In this document: positions 15,301 to 23,700 of the stretch, piece by piece | How positions within the stretch are numbered: the first letter of the stretch is position 1 | Layout of the letters: every line of letters starts with the position of its first letter | Origin: Microthrixaceae bacterium | Lineage (GTDB): Bacteria > Actinomycetota > Acidimicrobiia > Acidimicrobiales > Microtrichaceae | Assembly: GCA_020439285.1 (NCBI GenBank) | Contig: JAGQSZ010000010.1 | Coordinates: 1 to 33,148 of the forward strand | DNA: 33,148 bases | Reading direction: 5' to 3' | The notes under the pieces: model-generated | Told to the model about the DNA's origin: nothing | The model's input: the letters and a program-made list of their open reading frames with translations, nothing else | Databases searched by the model: none | Program-made: the position numbers and the translations under genes

Positions 15301-15726
15301 CTGATAGGTCAGCGCTTCAAGCGAGATCAGGTCTCGATTATGTTCGGACTCGAGTTCAACCAGGCGAAGTGGAATCTTGGCCACGTCTCACTTGGTGAGG
15401 ATGCGGTGTTGTTTGTGACTCTGAACAAGAGCAGCGCAATGCAGTACGGCAGTGATTATGTCGATCACTTCGAGTCGCCCTCCCAGTTCGTGTGGGCCAG
15501 TCAGAACAGCGTCGGTCCGGAATCGAAGAAGGGGCGAGAGGTGCTGGACTCGCCGGGCAACGGCGTCCGCATCCATCTGTTCGTGAGAGCCAAGAAGAGC
15601 GATGTTGCCTTCGAGTATTGCGGACTGGTTGAGCCGGTCAGTCACCATGGATCGAAGCCGATGTCTGTGACCTTCCAACTGCTCCAACCATTGAGTGGTG
15701 ATGCCGCACGAAGGTTCGGTGCATGA
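12322..15726 (+). CDS. HIT-PLD-SF2 helicase-DUF3427 fusion protein
   Basis: A 1134-residue protein in four parts. Residues 1-115 are a HIT hydrolase with the His91-x-His93-x-His95 triad (HLHIHMIPRHH). Residues 140-315 are a phospholipase D-type nuclease domain with one HxK motif (FHPKAYLF, His246 and Lys248) and GSNNLSRSG. Residues 345-710 are a superfamily 2 helicase: ATGLGKT at 371-377, a DEFHH box near 477-481, LTATPER, and the QQLGRGLR motif VI. The rest fits DUF3427. PLD-helicase-DUF3427 proteins are linked to phage defence; the HIT part might act on a nucleotide signal or adenylylated end. Residues 390-410 are an insertion from a repeat. It is followed by an HNH nuclease gene. Confidence 0.83.
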   Translation: MSVFSEIPPTEWIASNRSGFAILDRFPVTEGHALVISRREIPTWWDAAPDEQADLMALVDQVRTILDERYAPDGYNVGFNAGSAAGQTVDHLHIHMIPRHHGDMEDPRGGVRHVIPERGNYMAPPSDTARQPAGEPTSGTQRELLLVDSLGPRMMRHELDDALRDPGFDRVDLLVSFIMKSGLGLIRERLDEALERGAVARVLTTDYLHITDADALALLLDLRESHHDSTGSLAIRVFSDPLTSFHPKAYLFHSSRTNAALGFVGSNNLSRSGIDGGVEWSLGVDSVQPLVASFDRLWSDPRSRPLNHEFLRSYRNQWRVALAREDRPVEVDIELEEPAAPVAPRPLQLEGLEALKATRNAGHNAGLVVMATGLGKTWLAAFDSTAFIDSDAPMGARDSAPDAPAGARGRILFIAHREEILTQSRDVYRQVAPSLELGLYNGSEKQPDADVVFASIQTISRRLDLFDPDEFDYIVIDEFHHAAAPSYRRTVDHFTPRFLLGLTATPERMDGADLLALCGDNLVFERGLVEGINRSELVPFQYWGVADVVDYEPIPWRSGRFDPQALTEAVETRARAQHSLDLWRTRCNNRTLAFCVSITHADFMAEYFNAAGVRSVAVHSGPDSYSRVDAIKGLRTGEIQVVFTVDVFNEGVDIPEIDSVMMLRPTGSPVIFLQQLGRGLRLSDGKDHLTVVDFVGNHSSFLIAPRVLAGLSSNRTLSQTDVVRAVQRGEFDLPAGCSVNFDLELVDLFQRLVAARRQTKIGALASYCLEIVDETGFRPSAVQVHAAGFDPAVARASHGGWFSMLADLGLLSDEEQAVVDAHGSLLLSIETESISKSYKLVTLRALIADGTLRTGTTVDAVSARSHRLVSGDPRLVLDVRSKSIPDPTVVPMNEWRNFWRKNPLVHLAKPKGEGPALFDLDGDRFTPNFSVDEASGETFDQMVGEIVDWRLAGYLLGGSAGAVEEDDVDGPDEEVEVDPAYRLDRYPDEMNAHLIGQRFKRDQVSIMFGLEFNQAKWNLGHVSLGEDAVLFVTLNKSSAMQYGSDYVDHFESPSQFVWASQNSVGPESKKGREVLDSPGNGVRIHLFVRAKKSDVAFEYCGLVEPVSHHGSKPMSVTFQLLQPLSGDAARRFGA
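13492..13546. repeat. Two in-frame palindromic units inside the helicase gene
   Basis: GATGCTCCCATGGGAGCGCG (from 13492) and GACGCTCCCGCGGGAGCGCG (from 13525) lie 33 bases apart, an exact eleven-codon period. Each contains a perfect palindrome (GCTCCCATGGGAGC, GCTCCCGCGGGAGC). They encode two DAPxGAR units between helicase motifs I and Ia, where relatives have a short loop. Confidence 0.65.
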
Positions 15727-15785
15727 CACGTCGCCCCGTCTGACATTGCTTCATGCAGTGACTCGTGAAGTAGATCCGAACTATC

Positions 15786-16736
15786 GTGCGACACGTATGG
15801 GTGGGAGATCGCAAGGGGTCCGGCGTGTTTGATGCTGATCTCGATGAGCGGGTGCGGTCGAGCGCTATGGCCTGGCTACGCGCCGAGTTGCTTAGAACCC
15901 CCGATGGAATCAGTCACGCTCGACTACAGGACTTCCATTTCGAGGGAACAAGGCTCGCTCTTTGGAGCCAACGAGGCATCCGAAAGCCCGCAATCCTCGA
16001 CGCTGCTCTCGCAATCCAGACCACCTACTCAAATCGGCCGGACCAGCGTCCCTACGAGGACGAACCTGGACCCGATGGCCTGTTGCGGTACAAGTGGATG
16101 GGTACGAATCCAAACGCAGCAGACAATCGTGCGCTCAGGGTCGCCATGGAGTTGCACCTGCCGCTGATCTACCTAGTCGGACTCCGTCCGGGCCTATACC
16201 AACCGATCTTTCCCGTCTATGTCGTTGCAGAGGAGCCCGAGCTTCATCAGTTTGTTGTAACGACAAGTGAACAGGAGGAGACGGCGTGGGAGTATGCATC
16301 ACAAGGCGAGGTCGAGCTCTCCCGTAGATATCTAGAGTCGGTGCGTAGTCACCGGGTGCACCAGCGGGTATTCCGTGAACAGGTTCTGCTTGCCTATGGG
16401 TCGAGGTGTGCATTCTGCAATCTGGGACACCGTGAGCTAATCGATGCGGCCCACATTCGTGAGGATTCAGCAGGTGGTGAACCGAAAGTCACCAATGGAA
16501 TCGCCATGTGCAAGCTGCATCATGCGACTTTCGACAACCTGCTCGTTGGAATAACTCCCGATTATCGGATCGAGGTCCGACACGATCTCCTTGAAGAGGT
16601 TGACGGTCCAACTCTCCAGCACTCGATCAAGCAGCTGCACCGAGAGAAGATCCGGGTCCCCGAACGTCGTATCGCTAGACCCGACCGAGAGTTGCTCGCC
16701 GAACGGTTCGAGCGGTTTATGACTGCCGTCGCGTGA
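15786..16736 (+). CDS. HNH endonuclease, restriction-like
   Basis: A 316-residue protein. Residues 195-255 form an HNH nuclease with a zinc frame: Cys208-x2-Cys211 (RCAFC), His223 (IDAAHI), Cys242 and His245/246 (MCKLHHATFDN). The N-terminal 160 residues (KPAILDAALAIQTTY, RYKWMGTNPNAADNRALR, PLIYLVGLRPGLYQPIFPVYV) resemble the recognition part of HNH enzymes that cut modified or foreign DNA. The specificity cannot be told. The start is GTG; no good ribosome site is visible. It follows the helicase fusion gene by 59 bases on the same strand, so the two may act together as a nuclease-helicase pair. It converges on the small gene at 16783. Confidence 0.82.
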   Translation: MRHVWVGDRKGSGVFDADLDERVRSSAMAWLRAELLRTPDGISHARLQDFHFEGTRLALWSQRGIRKPAILDAALAIQTTYSNRPDQRPYEDEPGPDGLLRYKWMGTNPNAADNRALRVAMELHLPLIYLVGLRPGLYQPIFPVYVVAEEPELHQFVVTTSEQEETAWEYASQGEVELSRRYLESVRSHRVHQRVFREQVLLAYGSRCAFCNLGHRELIDAAHIREDSAGGEPKVTNGIAMCKLHHATFDNLLVGITPDYRIEVRHDLLEEVDGPTLQHSIKQLHREKIRVPERRIARPDRELLAERFERFMTAVA

Positions 16737-16782
16737 CCGCAGATTCTTGTGCCTGCATCAAGGCGCGTTAGCAACGAAGTAC

Positions 16783-17244
16783 TCAGTCATACCTTGACTC
16801 GCAAAGCTCCCGTTGACTTGCGTCGATGGTGAAATCCACTGAGTAGAGGTGAGCGTATCCCTGCTCATGTTTCGCCATGTCGGCTCCATCTGCTTCATCA
16901 AATGGTGGGCCGAGTAGGGAGTCTTCGGGAGAATCTCCGATGAAATACAGCGCGATGGCCGGTTGTATTGATTGCTCTTTTTGGTCTTTAGAGTTGGGTA
17001 CTCTCCATTTGCAACTGATGGGTAGCTGCCATCTCTTCCAATAGCTGAGCTCTTCTGGGGAACTCGCCCCGGTTCCTAACTGTGGTACCTCCACAAATCG
17101 AGTTGGTGGATTACTCGGACCGTTCATTTCGGGCCGTGTCAACGGAGCGTTGGGCATCTCGTTGATTAGCCATCTCAAATGCGCGCGCCTTAGCTCGATG
17201 GACCGAAAGCACTGGTCTAGAACGGTTTGCGTCCCTTGGACCAA
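16783..17244 (-). CDS. Unknown 153-residue protein coupled to the SNF2-DUF3883 gene
   Basis: I do not recognise the family. The reading frame starts with TTG inside the last 28 bases of the SNF2-DUF3883 gene, so it is probably translated by coupling; an ATG at 17157 is the alternative. The N-terminal part is basic (RSIELRRAHLRWLINEMP), and the last 60 residues contain LYFIGDSPEDSLLGPPFDEADGADM... and EQGYAHLYSVDFTIDASQRELCES. That C-terminal block recurs at 24785-24976 in a decayed second copy. It has no membrane segment and no known catalytic motif. Its position suggests an accessory or regulatory subunit of the helicase system. Confidence 0.6.
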   Translation of the reverse strand: MVQGTQTVLDQCFRSIELRRAHLRWLINEMPNAPLTRPEMNGPSNPPTRFVEVPQLGTGASSPEELSYWKRWQLPISCKWRVPNSKDQKEQSIQPAIALYFIGDSPEDSLLGPPFDEADGADMAKHEQGYAHLYSVDFTIDASQRELCESRYD

Positions 17245-20200
17245 GTCTTGGTCCAGTCGACAACCTGACCGGGCACTTCGAAGGTCCCAATTGTTATGTT
17301 GGAAAATGGGTCGTCGAGGTAGCGAACCTCGTCGTTATCGGGTGAGTCTGGATCGACCTGAACAAGCGCCAGGCGAAACATTGGAGCAGCATTCTTGCCT
17401 GTAACAACCTCGTTGTGCGTTACCCAGAATCCCGTTGACCCAATGGGCTGGGCCTTGACCAAAATCCTGAACGTACGACCCGTGGCTGTATCAGTTGAGA
17501 GCATCTGATAGCCCGGATTGTTGTGTTCGGCTCGTGTTCTTGCTTCACGCCCGAGTGCTCTTTCGCTCGCAAGCACATAGTCGAGTGCTCGTTTCTCAAA
17601 GGCCTTGCTTTCGGTCGTTCTGGCTGCATCTCCGATTGGTTCCAGCGCTGCCGTGCTGCTTGCAGGCAGCACAAGGGCTGCGGTCACGATGACGGGTGGC
17701 TTGGTGGACATGTTTGCCTGCTGGTCGATGAGTTTGGTGCGGAGGTCCAGGCGAACCTGGAGAGCGGCTGCTTTGTTGGCGAGGCTGCTTGATGACTCTT
17801 TGGTCTTGGGCCTCTCGCCGAAGCGTTCCATTTCCTCTGCAGCGACTGCTTCTTTCATGAGCCTCTCGCTCTCGTCTTTGAGCCGAGAGCTGACTAGAAC
17901 TCGTTGTTTCTCTAGTTCAGTGATTCGTCGCTGTTGGATCTCACTTAGGTAGTCCGGGAGTTCGTGCTCGATAATCCAACTCACCGCGGCTGATTCTGCT
18001 TCGTGCAGCCAGGGCAGCGACTTGGCGTTCTCTACATCCGAATTGCTGGGTGCCGGGAAGAAGTCAAGGTATGGAGCCGGCCCCGCCTCAATAACGGTTC
18101 CATCTTCCGCGACGTATGCATATCCAAACCTCCGCGCCACTGAGGCATCAGTGGCGTCAACGACCTCTTTGATGACGCCGACCAGGACTTGTGGGGATTC
18201 AATGCTGTTTGAAATGAGTGCAGTCCCCCGATTGAGGGTCCCCGCAAGAGTTGTTACCACTTGTTCCATGACAGCGTCATGAAGTGGGTGGCCAGGTGCA
18301 AGAAGATCGGCCCGTGCGAGTCCGTCTGGCTGAACAGCGTTTAGATCGAAGGTAACGCGGTCGTAACGAGACGCGATTGGGGCGTACCTACCGTTTCGCA
18401 ATACTGCTGGAACGCCGCTGAGTTCATAGCGCCCTTTCTCTCGCTTGATAACGCGACCACCGAAGCGAGTAAAGGCTTCTTTGAAGGCAAGTTCGATGTA
18501 ATGCGGCTGTAACCGACGAGCTTGGGCCTCCTCGGTCGCAGCCCGCAGAGATGCGAGGTCGGTCTGTGAAAAATTCTCGCTCGCTAGCGCGCGCTCGTTC
18601 AGGAGTTCCTCGAGCCCTTCAGAGACGCTGTTGTCAATGACCTCGTGCATACGGGCCCGAACCTCAGGCTGGTCGCCGTAACGAATGGCCTCTATGAGCA
18701 ATTCTCTAAGCGGAGTGTCTGCAAATGCCGTTCCGAGGACATCAAAGACCTTGCCTCCATATGCTTTTCGCTGCTCCTCGATCTTGTTCAAGAGAGCTGT
18801 GAAGACTTCTCCTTCACGGGTATTGGATGCCACGAGGTTCCAAAGCCGGCATACGTCTTCCTGCCCGATGCGGTGGATTCGACCAAAGCGCTGCTCGATC
18901 CGGTTGGGGTTCCATGGGAGGTCATAGTTGACCATCAGGTGTGCGGCCTGGAGATTGAGTCCTTCTCCTGCTGCATCAGTGGCGAGCATTATGCGGCACT
19001 CAGGGTTCTTGGTGAACTCTTCGGTTATGGCCCTTCGGTCGTGGCGTCGAACTCCACCGTGGATGGAAACGACCGCCTTTGGGTGCCTAATCAGCTTCTG
19101 AATACGTTCTGTTAGATAGTTCAGCGTGTCACGATGTTCGGTGAAGATGATGAGCTTCCGTGGCTTGCCAGTCCTATCCGGCGTAATGACGTTGTCTTCA
19201 AGGATGAGGCTTAGCTCGGACCATTTTTTGTCATCGCCTCGATCGCGAACCACCTTTGCGGCCATGGCTAATGTCTTTAGCTCGACAATCTCAGCTTCTA
19301 ATTCAGCGATGGTTTCCGCAGCCGTGGCGGCATCGAGGACATCTTCTTCGTATTCCTCAATCTGTTCGGCCGAGTATGCCTCTTCGTCAATTTCGCTCGG
19401 ATCAATTCCGAAGAGATCTGCTCGGTAGGTGCTGTTCTGAATACCTTGTTTTGCCATCTCCAAACGGTCTGCTCGACGGAGAAGGCTTCGATAAATTGCT
19501 TCTGGACTGGATGCCAGCCTCCGTTGAAGGACAGTTAGCGCGAATCCGACAGTGCTGCGTCGCTTGCCGTCGAGAAGTTTGGCTGCTCGGTTCATGCCAT
19601 TTCGGACATAGTCGGTGACCTGCTCGTACAGGTCATTCTCTAACTCGGTCAGCTCATACGGAATTGACTCAGCGATGCGTTCAGGGAAGAGCCTGTTTCC
19701 CTCGAAGGTCAACAGGTTCTCCTTTGTCATGCGGCGCATGATGTCGCTTGTGTCAACTGACTTGACGTTCTTTCCTGCGAAGCGGTCCTTGTCTAGGAGG
19801 CTGAGGAAGAGTTGAAAATCTTCCTCCTTGCCGGAGTGTGGTGTGGCAGTCATAAGTAGAAAGTGCCGGGCTATGTCACCGAGCAGCTCTCCGAGTTGGA
19901 ATCGTTTGGTCTTCACCAATTTGTTGCCAAAGTAGTGAGCACCCATGCGGTGAGCTTCGTCGACTACCACCAGATCCCACTGGGAGTCTCGGAGCTGAGC
20001 TAGAAGGTCGTCATTTCGTGCAACTTGATCCATCCTGGCGATCAGCAGGTTGCCCAGGTCAAATACGTTGCTTGTCAGGCTCGCGTCCACTCGTTCCGTG
20101 GTCAGGATCTCAAAACGCAGCCCAAACTTGAAGAACAGCTCGTCTTGCCACTGCTCTACTAGTCCGCCGGGAGCAACCACCAGGCAGCGGTGAACGTCCT

Positions 20201-20642
20201 CTCGGAGAATCAGCTCCTTGATGAAGAGCCCTGCCATGATGGTTTTACCCGCCCCAGGATCGTCGGCGAGCAGGAATCGCAGCGGACTTCGGGGTAGAAG
20301 TTCATCGTAGACAGCACGGATCTGGTGAGGGAGTGCCTGCACATTGCTTGTGGCCACGGCGAGCATCGGGTCATGCAGTCCGGCGAGCTTGATACGTTGG
20401 GCTTCTGCTGCCATCTTGAAGTCGTATGCGGGTGCATCAAAACCGCGACTACCCGAGGTTGAGACTGTGATCTGTTCCTCATCACGGCGAAATAGGACCC
20501 GTTGGCCGAGGGAACCGCTAGCGGTCCGATAGGTAATTTCGAATGCGTCCTTACCGTGTGCTTGTGCAAACAGAATCTCCACTACCTCATGAGGTATGAC
20601 TCCGCTAAGCCGCAGACCCGTAATGATCTCCTCCAGCTTCAT
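17217..20642 (-). CDS. SNF2-family DNA/RNA-dependent ATPase with C-terminal DUF3883-like domain
   Basis: A 1141-residue protein. Residues 100-430 and 480-640 form the two SNF2 ATPase lobes: LADDPGAGKT (125-134), DEAH (228-231), TATPHSG (265-271), TDAAGEGLNLQ and the motif VI QRFGRIHRIGQ. The middle (about 640-1000) is partly coiled-coil, with many Lys/Glu and heptad Leu. Residues about 1010-1115 (ALDYVLASERALGREART, NNPGYQMLS, RILVKAQPIGS, WVTHNEVVTGKNA) match DUF3883, a domain with a restriction-enzyme-like look found on defence helicases. AAGGAGG stands 11 bases before the ATG. It diverges from the second SNF2 gene and is followed by the small coupled gene. It is rich in A and T compared with the flanks. 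Confidence 0.87.
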   Translation of the reverse strand: MKLEEIITGLRLSGVIPHEVVEILFAQAHGKDAFEITYRTASGSLGQRVLFRRDEEQITVSTSGSRGFDAPAYDFKMAAEAQRIKLAGLHDPMLAVATSNVQALPHQIRAVYDELLPRSPLRFLLADDPGAGKTIMAGLFIKELILREDVHRCLVVAPGGLVEQWQDELFFKFGLRFEILTTERVDASLTSNVFDLGNLLIARMDQVARNDDLLAQLRDSQWDLVVVDEAHRMGAHYFGNKLVKTKRFQLGELLGDIARHFLLMTATPHSGKEEDFQLFLSLLDKDRFAGKNVKSVDTSDIMRRMTKENLLTFEGNRLFPERIAESIPYELTELENDLYEQVTDYVRNGMNRAAKLLDGKRRSTVGFALTVLQRRLASSPEAIYRSLLRRADRLEMAKQGIQNSTYRADLFGIDPSEIDEEAYSAEQIEEYEEDVLDAATAAETIAELEAEIVELKTLAMAAKVVRDRGDDKKWSELSLILEDNVITPDRTGKPRKLIIFTEHRDTLNYLTERIQKLIRHPKAVVSIHGGVRRHDRRAITEEFTKNPECRIMLATDAAGEGLNLQAAHLMVNYDLPWNPNRIEQRFGRIHRIGQEDVCRLWNLVASNTREGEVFTALLNKIEEQRKAYGGKVFDVLGTAFADTPLRELLIEAIRYGDQPEVRARMHEVIDNSVSEGLEELLNERALASENFSQTDLASLRAATEEAQARRLQPHYIELAFKEAFTRFGGRVIKREKGRYELSGVPAVLRNGRYAPIASRYDRVTFDLNAVQPDGLARADLLAPGHPLHDAVMEQVVTTLAGTLNRGTALISNSIESPQVLVGVIKEVVDATDASVARRFGYAYVAEDGTVIEAGPAPYLDFFPAPSNSDVENAKSLPWLHEAESAAVSWIIEHELPDYLSEIQQRRITELEKQRVLVSSRLKDESERLMKEAVAAEEMERFGERPKTKESSSSLANKAAALQVRLDLRTKLIDQQANMSTKPPVIVTAALVLPASSTAALEPIGDAARTTESKAFEKRALDYVLASERALGREARTRAEHNNPGYQMLSTDTATGRTFRILVKAQPIGSTGFWVTHNEVVTGKNAAPMFRLALVQVDPDSPDNDEVRYLDDPFSNITIGTFEVPGQVVDWTKTWSKGRKPF

Positions 20643-20738
20643 GGATCGTTCCCCCTCCTTGATAGGCGAACACCAGACATATTGCCGACGAGCGCTGAAG
20701 GTCTACTCTATTCCTGAGGTGGATCGGCGAAGGAGAGC
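20643..20738. promoter_or_regulatory. Divergent promoter region between the two SNF2 genes
   Basis: Only 96 bases separate the two start codons, so both genes must be controlled from here. AAGGAGG (20654-20660, minus) and AGGAG (20731-20735, plus) serve the two genes. TACTCTATT near 20704-20712 may belong to the plus-strand promoter. No clear palindrome is visible. Confidence 0.45.
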
Positions 20739-23700
20739 GTGGTGAGACGTGCCCAATGGCATCAACTCGGCACGGAAATCGATGAGATCAACTCTTGGAT
20801 CAGTATCGCCACCGAAGTCCGACGTATCTCTGGTCACCTACCGCTATCTGGTTCAAGCTCGCTGTGGGACGAGGCTGCAGCAGTTCTTGAGCCACTGGAA
20901 CGCCAGACACTTAAGGACGACATTGCGGAGTCAGCTCAGTTATCAAATGTCTCGTGGTCCTCAAATCGGATAAGGCTTCGGCCCGCTTATGCTGCGGCAA
21001 GTCGGCTCACGGAGCTGTATAGATCATTTCGTTCAACTCACAGTGATGAGAAGCTGCTGGCGCTTAGAGATCAGCTTGCCGAGATGGCTAAGTCGGAACG
21101 AAATGAACTGGCCCAGTTACTGACTGATCTAACCAGTTTGTGTGAGGTCGCTCGAAAGATGCTTCATGATTCCGCGCACATGCCTTTTGGTGGATCAGAA
21201 GCTCTCGCTCCGTCAGAAAGGACATCAGCAGAGGCGATGCTCCAAGTAGCAGTGCTCGAGCATCAAGCCAACGCAGCCATGCTCCTGGATGAACACTTCT
21301 GTCGAGAGCCATACCACTGCGGTGCTGCGCATGTTGCGACTAGCTATCTATACCGCTCATTTGTCTCAGCGAACGAGTCCGGCATGTTTGATGAACTCCG
21401 TGCTGCTGCGGAGCGGGTTGCTGAGCAGTCGGTGTTGGAGTTGGAAGCCCTTGATGGGGTTCTTGGTGATCTTGATGAGTGGCGGGCGGCTGCTGCGGAT
21501 CTATTGGATCTCACTGCTCACATGCCGCTGACTCGGGTCGGAGCGTTGTCCGATATCGAACGATCGGTACTTGAGATGCTCCAAGATCTAGTAGCGAAAT
21601 GTGCTCCTCGGGCTCATAAACTCTGGCTGGCAGACTGTTGCGACAAAGGTCGGTGCGATTCGTTGCATGTCGCCGCATCAAGCCTGGTTCAGTTCCACGT
21701 GTTTTGGCGAGTATTCCGACCACTGGACCTCGCGAGTATCTCTCGACGCTTGACCGAGCAGTTTGCGCAGGAGAACAGGGATGTCGAAGCATTCCTTGTT
21801 CAAATGGGGTCGTGGCAGAGTCGGGTTGAAGAAATACGAGCCACGAGAAAGACAGCGCGCGAGTTCATTGACGAACGAGTATCGCAACTCGTGGAGTGCT
21901 CGAAATCGTTGACGATTAGCAAAGCTCCGCTGAAACTCATACCGCTGATGGCAGACACAGCGATGGAGGCCAAGGACAACACGCTTGTTGCGTCATTGGT
22001 ATTACTTCGTGATGCTGCTCTGACCGAGACAGATGAGCGATCGCTTCAGTCTGTTGTAGCCCTTGCTGGGTCTGTTCGATCAGCGGTCAATCAAGGTTTC
22101 ACCAAGGCTGGAGCATGTAGAGCGAATGGGAAATGTCAACGGACCCACGATCGAATCTCCGAGGCATTCCAATTAGCTGATGAAACTGAGTCATTGCTTG
22201 ATCGATTAGCGGTCGATCTGGCGTCGATGCCTACGGACATAGATCTCCTCACCGAGTCGAACCTCGGCCTCAGTGAATGTCTTGGTGGTGACTCCCTTTC
22301 TTTGGAATTACTAGACAGCGAGACGCTGGCAAAGGCGTGGGAAAGCCTCGCAGTAGTTGCCGACCTGGAGAGCCTAGTGAAGGAGGCATCTGGCAAAGCT
22401 CACGCAGCAGCAGAAAGAGTGCGCACCCAGGACATCGTCAGAGCGATGAAGTCGATGGATCTCGAAGTTCTTCGTAAGGCTTCATCAGCGGATCGGGTCC
22501 GCGTGTCTCCGTTGGAGGCTTCAGGAATAAACAACGTTTGGGATGCGTATAAATATCAGGAGAGCGGGGATCTTGCTTCCCTGCCACAGCTCGGTAAGAC
22601 GTCGGCACAGGCGGTTACCCAAGCGGCTCTACGAATATTTGAGGCTGTGAGGGCAGAAACCCCAGTTCGGATTGATGTGAAACAGAGGAAGAGGGCGACT
22701 CTTAATCTGTTGCAATCGCTTCGCTATTGGGACGCAATCCGCCGAGTCAAGCCGTCTAGGGGCGAACGGTCTCTCGCCCGCGCACTGTTATCACTGAATC
22801 ATGAGCTTGCGGGCCGCCTGCAGAAGAGAGGCAAGACGCCAGCCCAGCGTGTCCTGGCCGTCAAATACGAGAGCACCGATACGCTTGCCCCTGACTTGGG
22901 TGAGATGTTGGTGAGTCTGAGCAACCAAGCTGCTCTTCTGTCAAGAGATGATGATATTTGGACCGACTTCCTGTCACGTCCTGCGGACTATTTCGGCATG
23001 ATCACCGAACTTGGATTCATGACTGAAGATGAGAAGAAGATGCATGGTGATCTCCCAGAGGAGATCGTCGAGGCAGTACGAGCCAAGGAGCTCAATTCGG
23101 ATCTTGTAACTGCGTCACTGCGCACATATCAGCTGTTCGGAGCTCGGTTCGCGTTGGCGCAGGAAAAGGTTGTTATCGGCGATGAAATGGGTTTGGGCAA
23201 GACTCTTGAAGCACTTGCATTAATAGCCCATCTTCGTGCTGCAGGTCATTCCCACTTCTTAGTCGTTTGCCCTGCAGGGGTTGTTAGCAATTGGATTCGG
23301 GAGACCTCGAAGCACACGAAACTTACTACGTCAAGGCTCCATGGCCCTCTGCTGGAGCGCACCAATTCTGCGAAATCTTGGATAAGGCGAGGCGGAGTCG
23401 CTGTCATAACTTATGACCTTTTGCCATGGGCCGAAAAGTACTTGAATGATGTGGAGCTTGGATGTGCTATTTTCGACGAGGCCCACTACATAAAGAATCC
23501 CAATGCTAAGCGGTCAGTAGCCGCAGCGAAGATCATTGACTCACTGAGGTTCATCATCCTTATGACCGGAACTCCACTTGAGAATAGTGTCGAGGAGTTT
23601 CGCAACCTAATTAGGTATATTCGGCCCGACCTAGCAGATGAGGCACCGGAGTATCTAGCCGCTGCATTTCGAAAACATGTAGCGCCCGCGTATCTGCGTA

